The notes beneath the pieces were generated by a model, which saw only the letters and a program-made list of their open reading frames with translations, was not told the origin of the DNA and searched no databases. 64,000 nt of DNA, taken from assembly GCA_021464245.1 (NCBI GenBank), contig JADCRB010000068.1:12036544-12100543 (forward strand). The letters are read 5' to 3'. Position 1 is the stretch's first letter; every line of letters starts with the position of its first letter. Positions 54,595-64,000 of the stretch are shown here, piece after piece. Source of the stretch: Carallia brachiata (taxonomy: Eukaryota > Streptophyta > Magnoliopsida > Malpighiales > Rhizophoraceae). The position numbers and the translations under genes were made by a program.

Positions 54595-57500
54595 TTACCT
54601 AGCATCTAGCATAGTCACAGTAACCTGGTTTACAGAGAAAGTTTCATCATTTTTTCCCGAGGATGAATCAGTTTCAAAAGGACTCCTACCCAGGCAGTAC
54701 CCAGGGGTTTTAGGATGGTGCATTGTAGCAGCTTCACTACTCAACATCAGCACCACAGATGACATTGTTGGTCTGTCTTCTGCACGCTCTTGTACGCATA
54801 GAAGGCCTACATGTAAGCATCTCAAAACTTCGCTTGTGGAGTATGAATCACCTATCGTTTTATCTAATAATTCTAATCCCTTCCCGGCTTTCCATAGCTT
54901 CCATGCCTGCAATGATTCAAGGTGAGTTTTTGTTGGTGTCAATGCTGTTGCATGCTATACTTACATTAGCTGTCTTATGAATTGAAACATTAGCTGAAAT
55001 GAAATGTTTTACTTACATGTCCAAGGAGATTAAGCTCGGTATTCGGATGATAAAATCCTCTGTTCTTTTTACCACTTAAAATCTCCAATACCAGAACACC
55101 AAAACTGAAAACATCTGACTTTACTGAGAACAGCCCATCCATTGCATATTCAGGAGACATATAACCACTGCATGCAATAAGGGAACAAAGATTAGAAAAA
55201 AGGGAGATTGTCTATTGAACCTACAAACAATTAAAGGGAATGCAGCTTTTGGTACTTACTATGTTCCAACTACTCTCCTAGTGTTATCCTCAGTTTGATC
55301 TTTACCAAATAGTCTGGCCATGCCAAAGTCTGATATTTTAGGATTCCATTCTCCGTCGAGCAGAACGTTGCTTGCTTTGAGATCCCTATGGATAATTCTA
55401 AATCTAGAATCCTGGTGCAAATACAAAAGTCCTCTAGCAATCCCACAAATGATGTTGAAGCGCCTTTGCCAATTTAATACGACGCTTTTCCCTTGCTCTG
55501 CAACACCAATTGAACTAACATTAGTCACTTAAATTGAACCCCAAATGCCAATTAGAGCCTGAATGAAACAAAGAAATATGCTAACAAAGATGAAGGACTA
55601 ACTGAACAGAACAGAATCCAGGCTTCTGTGTTCCATATACTCGTAAATGAGCATCTTCTCATCCATGTCAGTGCAGCAACCGAGCAGCCGAACAAGATTT
55701 CTATGCTGAAGCTTCGCAATCAGCCTGACTTCATTCTTGAATTCTTCGGCACCTTGCCCTGAGTTCTTTGAGAGCCTCTTCACTGCTATTTCTTGGCCAA
55801 CTAGCCTACCCTGGCATTTGCATCACATATTTCTTATTAGGATCACATGTTGCCACTCATTCTATGGTTGCTCGACATAGTTCTGTTATGACAAGGAAAT
55901 TACCTTATAAACACTGCCGAAACCACCTTTTCCTATCTTATTTTCTTCAGAAAAGTTGTTTGTGGCCATGGCCAAAATGGCAAAATCAAACAACGGCAGC
56001 TCCAGTTCAGGGTCTGCAACTCTTTCACTTGAAGGTCCTGAATGATCCCTCTTACTTGAGATAACAACGTCATTGATTAGTAAGTCTTGACTTCTTTCAG
56101 TAGCACCTGATTTTGCAGATAGTAAGATAAACATGAAGAATACCATATGTTCCACAATTCACAACAACATTGATGTGTGTCAGCATTGCTTGATTTAGTT
56201 GTTCAAACTAATGCCTATGTGCCATATTTACCTCTCTGTTTTGTCTTTCTTTGGCATATTGTTGGCAACCTTTTCCTCTTCCATATCAAAAATCCAATCA
56301 ATCCCAATAGCAAAATTCCAACTCCAACTGAAATGCCAATAATAAGTGCTTCTACACTTCCACCATTACCTGATAAGACCATATTAGCAATGACAATTAT
56401 TCATGCTCCCTTAGCATATTGCCTCCAAAATTGATTAAAAAAAAAAGAAAAGAGGTATGTTAAATGATTTTACTAACAATACACAGCAGTAGCTACAACT
56501 TATTCCAGTCATTGTCTTGATATGCTCGCAAGGAGTACTGAACAGAGCCATGTGTATAGCATAAGACCAAAAGTTGACTTTTCTTTTCTGTCAAGAGACA
56601 ATATATACATAAGCACGTCCTAGTGCTTGAAGTGTACTCTTTTTTTATAAGAAAGTTGTTTTCGTGATTCGAATTTTTAACTTTCAAACCATAATAGAAT
56701 AATTTTACCAATATACCAAAACTCATCCGTCACACAAGATATAGATGTAACAGAAAACTTTGTGCAAAGCAAATTTATACATAAATTTTGCATTGATTGG
56801 CAAAAACACACCTAACATTTTAGGTTTTATGGAGATTTTTTTGCATCTTTTACGATGACATTTCTATCCTAGTTGACTAGAAAGTATGCAGATTCACATA
56901 TGCCAAATAGCATATATTTTCTTGGTTACAAGGGAGGCTGACAGGAGAGAATGAAAATAAAATCACTAGAATCCTAACACTGAATTGAGAGATCTAACAA
57001 GAGTGTCCTAATCAATCATGTTAAAAGTAAGAAAAAAATAACATAAATTCAACTGGAATTATGTCTAGTAGGTTGGCAGTCGGATGTGACTGGATGGAGT
57101 TACCTAACCCAGCTGCATCTGGGACCCCATATTAGCTCACACTAATTACATTACATGCGTAGATGCGTTCCCTGGTCAACAACAGTAGCTGGAAAATTAT
57201 CAATTTGGACACTTAATAATGTAATGTAATTAATTAACTAATCACATTTGAATGCAAGGGTTCAGAGGTTTTTGTTTCCAATGCCACTCCCTGATTAGCA
57301 AAACAAGAGGCCGAATGACTCTGCTGGAGGTGGGGTTTGGTAATTTCATACAATTCCTTAATTAATGTCAAAAATATTGCTAAATATTCTACTTTTTGGC
57401 TAGAGTTTCCAATCAACTTCATAGTGCTAGATTATCTTATAATTTGTGTTTTGTTTTTTCTTTTTTCTTTTTTTGGTGAATACTAGGTTCAAATCCTAAT

Positions 57501-60500
57501 TGGTAGAACTAATACTTTAGGAATTCAATCGCCCAAGCTATTATTTATTTAATAATTTTTAATTTTCATAATAAGAGATCGCCGCTAAAATTGATTTTTT
57601 TTTTTTTTTTTTTATTTAGGACTGCCTAGTATTCAGTCTGAAGGTTGACTAATTTAGACTGATCCGAGTAAAATCACGTGGATGATAAAAGTCTCACAAC
57701 AAATATTTAACGCAACTGTATTTTTAAAACTCAAACTCAATATTTTTATTAAACGACAACAAATTTTTACTATCCCCGCTAGCACTTACTGGTAAATTTA
57801 TGTTTTTAAGTTGATGCAATGGAACCAAACCGATCCCAGGTTAATTTGGGCCAATTACAAGAGACAATGACGAAGAAAGAAAGATACCGAGTCTCGCTCA
57901 TCATAGTACCAAAAAGCAAAAGCATTTTTGTTTTTCATTCAGACGTAAAGCAAGACTTTTACACTTTAATTCCGCTTTATATTTTAAGTTTCATCGTAGA
58001 GAGTGGAGACACGTGAAATTGATTTAGCAGAACTAGGGACCATCTATCATAATCATTAATTGTAATTTATATATATTCTTATATATAGTAATTAATTATA
58101 ATTAACAGTTAAAATAAACTCATGTCCAATTATGCATCTATTTCACACGACTCCTTAGCTTTTTTTAGTTCGTTTTTTTTTATCCCTCCAAACTATATTA
58201 AAGTTAAACATGCTTGGCCTCCTTAGAGATGTCATATTAATCTTTTATTGTAATCCCACCAAGAGCGTTTCAATTTTGGTCCTAAGGATGTTAAAATCTT
58301 TCCTTACCTTTTTCTTGTTCTTCGATCTTTCCTAACATTATAAAAAATTTTAAAAAATTAAAAAAAAAAATTAAAGAATGTTAAGATCGTGAAGACCTTT
58401 AACTTTTGCAAAGCAAGGAAAGAAAAGGAGCCGCCAGCCTGGCCCACAGAGACCTTCCAAGTCAAACATTTCGGCCGATTACAGTTGTCGTTTTTTGAGT
58501 TTTGGGCCGACGCGTGTGCACAACGGGGCCCACATGGCCTTCATAGAAAAAGTGCCCTTTATTATATTTTTTATTTATTTATTCAATTTTCTCTTTAAAT
58601 AATATTAAACATTTTAAAATTTATATTATAAAATATTTTGAAATATATAATTATAAAAAAATTAGTAATTTATTTTTTTATTTAACGATATTAAAAAAAT
58701 TAACGATTTTTTTTATAAATATACATTTCAAGATATTTTATAACATAATTTTTAAAATATTTACTATTACTCTTTCTTTTTTTTTTTTTTTTTTTTAAAT
58801 GTGGGACGGAACTTTTAAGGCTTTTAATTAGAGATTATGTCACGCAATCTTTCATAGGAACAGTGCAGTGTGCTATTCTTAAAGTGGTCTGATGTCACAG
58901 GCAGACTCCATCACCGTGATGAATTGAAATCTATGTTTTGGTTTGGCTTTGGTACTTGTGGGAACCAATAGGAATGGGACTCCTGCATTGTAGAACTAGA
59001 CTACAAATAGGGAGCCACAGTGAGCTTCGAGGCCCTAAAAGAATCTATAGAGTTAGATGCTTCAATTTCGAGTAAGTAGGTAACAAGCAGCTGGGTGGGC
59101 ATCAAAGTTGAATTAAATGCATATACTGATGTATCCAATGTGACACTATTGGATACGAACAATAATTTAGATACAACTAGTTAATTACTAGGTGTGTGCC
59201 TGTCACAAAACATGCCGCTTAGTTGTGGGTCACTAATATATTCTTTAATTCCCTCTTGTAACATTACTTATCAAGTTAGTCACGTTTGGGCCATTGTATT
59301 TTAGAAACCATAATTGAAATCTAATAACATGGAAAAAAAAATCAATTCCTCTTAACTATTCTATGGCTGGATTTCAACCACTAGGCTCATAATAAAAAAT
59401 TAAGATGCAACAAACATGATAAATCATCTCCAGTACAAGAAGAAACCAGTCAGGATTAGCCTCCTAAGTCAATTTGTATCAATTTTATATGGGGTCTAGA
59501 ACTGTTCAGACAGCTCGAAGACATAGAGGGGTGGGTTCATGGGGTCAAATTATAAAACTAGCAGACTTTTGGCACTTTACTAATTGGCTTTGTCCGCAAA
59601 ATGCAAATTGGTAGAGAACACCAAACACAGTTTGTAATTTAAATTTGATAGTTTATTTGGGGCTTCGGTTTAGGTGGTTGAAAGCATGATGACGATGATT
59701 GACAAGACTTCAATTTTGTAGGTTTATAAACCCTTTGAATAACAAGCACTATTAGGTAACCCTGGTTCAAAAAAAATATAAATAGTTACATAATTTATTT
59801 AATTATATTTAATAATTTATTTATTTTATTATTATTATTATTATTATTAAATTTTTAAAAAATTAATTTATTTTATTTTAATCCCACTTAATTTATATCA
59901 GTCAAGTATTTTCCTTGAATAAATCGCCTATTACAAGGTTAGGCAAATCAAGACAACTAAGAAAGGGATCCTCCTCATGTCATCATATCTAACTTCTAAC
60001 TTGTAAAGAACGCGGATCGTTTTTAAAAATGATTTAAGAACTTCTTTTGTGGGAGCATAGCCGCATAGGTAAAGTACTACTAGACCATTCCATCAAGCAT
60101 CTTATAGGCTACAAGGCTCTAATTAAAAAAACAAAAACTTGCTTCCTGGTGTGGTCTAAAAGAGGATAATATATAAATCTCAAGATTTATTTTCATAAGC
60201 TCCCAAAAAAAAATCCTCAAGATTTTGGGTTATCGTATGCCATTTTCTTTTATAATTTACAACAATTGTTGTTTAGTTTCGTCTTTTAGATTTTTGGAAA
60301 TTATTATGTTTTGTATGTTATTTGCTAAAAAAAAAGGGAAACATTTGTTAAAATTTTTTAAATAAGATTAAATTAATATATGACGTTTAATAATTAAAAT
60401 AAAAATAAATAAATAAAATATTAAATGTTATGAATTATATAATTAGTTATTTAGATGCTACTTAAGATTAATTTGTAAAGTAAAATTTAAAAAAACATTC

Positions 60501-61985
60501 CTGAGTAAACATGATTATAGCAGACTTATATGAGACATGTGACGAGCAATTTCTCTCTGTCTACATCTAAGAAGAATTTATAATTCTCATCTAGGGAAAA
60601 CTGGGATCCCTAGATTAGATTATCTGGGCTAGTAAGAAATGCTGTTGAAAAAAGTGGAAGGCCAAAGAAGTGAGAACTTTGGACATACCTATATCAGAAG
60701 CTGCCAATCTGACATACAGATCCTGACCACCTTCTGCATATTGTCTCATATCCGAAAGCTCATGACTCCAGATCACACAACCAGACCCTCCATTGGTAAT
60801 ATTAGAGTTGGCATAAGCCTTGCAAGAACAATTACTCAAGCACAACTGCTCACAATCTTTCAGGCTCATGTTCCTGTCCACAAAACAGGTTCCACTCTCT
60901 GGCAATTTCATGTTCTTCAAATGCAAGAATTTGTCACCTGTGCATGCCAAATCTGTCTTCCTGACACACCCTCCTGACCCATCTCTCAAATTCCAGGCCT
61001 GTGGGTTGCGGGGCTCAAACCCTCTCATGCACTGACAAACTGGGGATTCATTAGAGTTACATATGCCATATGGACCACATTCCATGAAATTGTCACACTG
61101 ATCTTTAGGCGCATACCAGAACAAGGTCCAAACCTGCCTATCTGGAATCCAAGTGCGCCTCTCAAGAACCCCATCTGGAGTAACTATCAACCTTGAATAT
61201 AATGACTTATTTGATATGTGATATGAGTAATAAGCCTCATCTTGATCAGTAATAAAATCAAAGCTCATTGAATCAAGTGGCTGCATTTCTGGTACCCCAC
61301 TAAATCTTATTCCATTCCACGGTCCGCTTCGATACTTTTTCACTTGATTGCTCCACAAGAACACCTCTGGGAAACCATGAAAGTCCAGCTTAAAAGAAAA
61401 ACCTCCTGTTGCAGGATCATCTGGGGTCCTCCAGGAATTTATGTACCTCTCAAGACCCGTATCCAGATCCCAACCCAACTTCATGTCGGGTAGCAAAGTG
61501 TCTGTAGGATGATCAAAACTTTGCCATAGGAAGATATCTGTTTGGCTTTCATCTCTCAGAACAAGATTTCCTGTATCTAACAACTGCATCACTGGATTGC
61601 TGCTAGTCCCAGAGGCTGTTTGATTGGTTGACCATATGATGTTCTCTGCTCCATCAACAAGAACAATGTTTTGGTTGGAGATCTTGAAAGTACCTGATGA
61701 GGAGTTCGTAAGTGGGGTGTCCCTGTTAGCAACCCAAACCACTGTCCCGACTGGAAGGTCCTTGTACCATATCCCCACATACCAATTTTTGGAATTTCCA
61801 GGGGAGAAGAATCCGAGCTCAAAAATCTGGCTGGCAGAGAGGAGAGTTTGATCATTTGTGAGACCTTGAGTGGCTGTTAATGTGTCTGCAGAAGAGGCAA
61901 ATTTGGAGTAGAAAGAGAGGAAAGTGAAGAACAAAGTGGTGTAGCAGCAGCAATGGTGCCTCGTGGCTGCTGCTATGCCTTTCAT
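54595..61985 (-). CDS. SD1/ARK-type G-type lectin S-receptor-like Ser/Thr kinase (intact)
   Basis: Exons 61985-60689, 56369-56232, 56106-55904, 55810-55603, 55497-55260, 55167-55017 and 54906-54595. The spliced frame is 2547 nt, 848 residues. The N-terminus carries a signal peptide ([18 protein letters not shown]). B-lectin ([44 protein letters not shown]), S-locus ([11 protein letters not shown]), EGF-like ([13 protein letters not shown]) and PAN ([16 protein letters not shown]) regions are typical of SRK/ARK receptors. The membrane helix is in exon 2 ([20 protein letters not shown]). Kinase: P-loop IGKGGFGSV 536-544, Lys557, HRD Asp654, DFG Asp672. The C-terminus matches the SD1 group ([25 protein letters not shown]). 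It is clearly a different subfamily from the other five. Intron 1 is unusually long, about 4.3 kb. Likely a plasma-membrane receptor; ligand unknown. Confidence 0.94.
56370..60688 (-). other. Long first intron of the SD1-type kinase
   Basis: About 4.3 kb between the ectodomain exon and the membrane exon. It contains AT-rich repeats, a segment related to 30220-30360 (near 57690-57770) and an (ATT)n run at 59827-59849. I see no nested gene and no complete transposon. The donor GTATGT (60688-60683) and acceptor TTATCAG (at 56370) fit the exon phases. Confidence 0.7.
59827..59849. repeat. (ATT)n microsatellite
   Basis: About seven ATT units in AT-rich intron DNA. Confidence 0.85.
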
Positions 61986-64000
61986 TCTTCAATTATTACA
62001 GGGCTTTTCGGCTTTCTATCTGGTTCAGTGCTTTTGGGTTTGGGTCTGTTCTGGTTAATCTTTCTTCCTCAGGACATTTGGTATTGTTTGACAGGTAGAC
62101 AGCCAATAAAACAAAAACAAAAAAAAAAAAAGAGGAGGAAAGTTGACCCTTGAGTCCTTCTTTTCGTCGCCTTGGTCATATCTGTTTCTAATACGAATAG
62201 GGCTTTTGGGAATTTTCTCTTTTCAATAGTCAAAAATGGCATAAAAATACATGAATGGAATGGGAACAAGATTTGGCTTTTGATGGCATTGTGAATTTGT
62301 TTAATAGGTCAAAGAGGAAGATTACCTAACTCTATATTTTATTTTTGATGTTTTTCTATTTTATTGGATGGCAAAGAAAAAGAAAGGCATGGCCTAAACT
62401 TAAAATTGGAAAAGCTTTTGTTATGATATTCCATAGCGTTACAAATATAAGTCATTTTGCTTGTTCCAAAAAAAAAAAGAAAAGTCATTTTGTTAGTTGG
62501 CATAGGCAAGAAATGCATAGAGAGTTGCATGTGTTGGGTTTCATCATCAAAGATATATATGTAGCAGTCCTCTTCTTTTCTATTTTGAACTGTGGATGTA
62601 CATTCATAATTAACTAGGATAAAAAATTATTTTCTTCTCATTAATTGGAGACCGGGGAAGACCTGGTAGGTATTGAAGCCAAAGTTTTGCACAATTTTTT
62701 TTTCACCCTGGACTTAGGCAATTTTCACTCTACTTAGGCAATTTTTTACCCTGGACTTGCTAAGTAACACAATCTCTCTATCAAAACCAAAGACCCTTCT
62801 TTTGTGATGATTTGAAAGAGATGATGTCTGTATCTCCATTCTCTTTCTAAAAATTTTACTCTTGTGATCAACCAATCTTAGTCTGGTTGGTCCAAGTGAA
62901 GCGACTTGATTGTCAAAGGAAGACTTTTTAAGTCTGCGAGGTTGCACAAACAAACATAAATAGTACAACATGGAAAGGACAATATAAATATAAACACAGA
63001 CACAATCGCACAGCAACATACGAATCGCAAAAAAATTAAGATATAAATATAATATGAACACGTTATATATATATACATAAATTTAAATAAATATTATTAT
63101 TTAAAATATAATACATATTATAAATGTAATGTAAATTTTTAGTTAGGTTTTATTTTTTTGTTGTTAAACGTAAAAAAATTAAACCTCATAATATATACCA
63201 TACACGAAAGTTACAACTTGAAAAAAAACAAAAATGTTGAATTCCCTCTCTCTGACCACATTTGTATTTGAAAATATGAAGAATACGTGATAGGGTCATG
63301 CGATTTTTTTCGTTTAGTTTTTTAGAAAAGGTGTTATTGTAATGTTCTTGACGTGTCTAAAATGCATTCAAACTGTCTTTTTTTTTTTTTTTTTACAGGG
63401 ACATTTTTAGCGTGTTGAATATGTATTTGTTATTTGTATAATATGTTTCTACATCCGGCCTAAACATGGCAGCAAAAGAATCATATCCTTGCATCCTAGC
63501 GTGGAATGGAAGCAAAAAAGAATGCATAAACCTCTTTGAAATCATCAAGGTTTGCTTTTTCCATACAATTCTTTGAGGAGACGATGGTTAACTTGTATTT
63601 TATCCTGAAGAGAAATGTATCCGCCTTCCAAATTGGGAACTCAACATTTTGTAAAAAGGAACAAATCATCCCAGTTTTTTTTTTTTTTTGTAAATTTCTA
63701 ATTGTTGGTACTTTTTTTTTTTTGGTTTTCCTTGACTATTTCCAACTTCTTTTTGTCATTTTGTGCAATGTTTAGACTTAGTAAATGTAAACTATTTTAG
63801 GGAAAATTGAAGGGTTCAAACTCAAATTATCTCAAATTCCCACAAAACCGTGTTTTGATTTGTCCATTAAAAAAAACAAAAAGATAAGCGTAGATTTGCA
63901 CAAAAAAGTTGTATCCAAACTGAAATACTTTGCTTGTTCTAAAAAGACAAAAAAAACTCAAATACTTTATAATGCTTGTTCCTATAGCAAAATCAAATGA
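61986..64000. other. Upstream region of the last kinase, no gene recognised
   Basis: The promoter of the SD1-type kinase should lie just right of 61985. GTTGACC, a W-box core, occurs at about 62143. A local duplication near 62703-62757 repeats CACCCTGGACTTAGGCAATTTT-like sequence. Further right is AT-rich DNA with homopolymer runs and no supported gene to the window edge. Confidence 0.45.

Overview
The window is nuclear DNA from a flowering plant, most likely a eudicot. The evidence is AT-rich intergenic DNA, GT-AG introns, LTR retrotransposon parts, several MITE-like elements, and genes with the seven-exon layout of plant G-type lectin S-receptor-like kinases (S-locus/SRK family). I cannot name the species from the sequence alone.

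The window is a receptor-kinase cluster. Five members resemble the RKS1-like group: a truncated pseudogene (2747-5303, minus), an intact gene (12417-15994, plus), a frameshifted pseudogene (20589-24384, minus), an intact gene (32373-36104, minus) and an intact gene carrying a retrotransposon in intron 2 (41762-48072, minus). A sixth, more distant SD1/ARK-type gene lies at 54595-61985 (minus). A decayed plus-strand fragment of kinase exons 5-7 lies at 9621-10310. For the four intact genes I traced exon borders so that the spliced length is a multiple of three and runs from ATG to stop (832, 867, 837 and 848 residues). Each product has a signal peptide or hydrophobic N-terminus, B-lectin, S-locus glycoprotein/EGF-like and PAN regions, one membrane segment and a complete Ser/Thr kinase.

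The cluster grew by segmental duplication. Positions 1-5303 and about 13434-18433 are a very similar inverted pair. The 3' halves of two genes and more than 2 kb of downstream DNA face away from a spacer of about 8 kb. The pseudogene at 20.6-24.4 kb and the gene at 32.4-36.1 kb belong to a second, direct duplication that includes promoters, 3' flanks and distal repeat DNA. That distal DNA has tandem units of about 350 bp joined to a core of about 950 bp. The core occurs at 27.9-28.9 kb, inverted at 38.35-39.3 kb, and as a partial copy at 6.8-7.5 kb.

Mobile and repeated DNA includes a complete gag-protease-only Copia-type element with LTRs that look identical (43406-46358); MITE-like insertions with clear target duplications at 7507-8264 (8 bp), 26401-26807 (9 bp), 30417-30917 (9 bp) and 36778-36942 (11 bp); a GC-rich insertion at the start codon of the plus-strand gene that creates an upstream ORF and a strong hairpin; and a degenerate satellite at 50.29-52.61 kb with monomers of about 176 bp and a three-monomer higher-order period of about 530 bp.

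The intact genes would act at the plasma membrane, with an extracellular lectin-type ectodomain and a cytoplasmic kinase. Any role in defence or recognition is inferred from the family.
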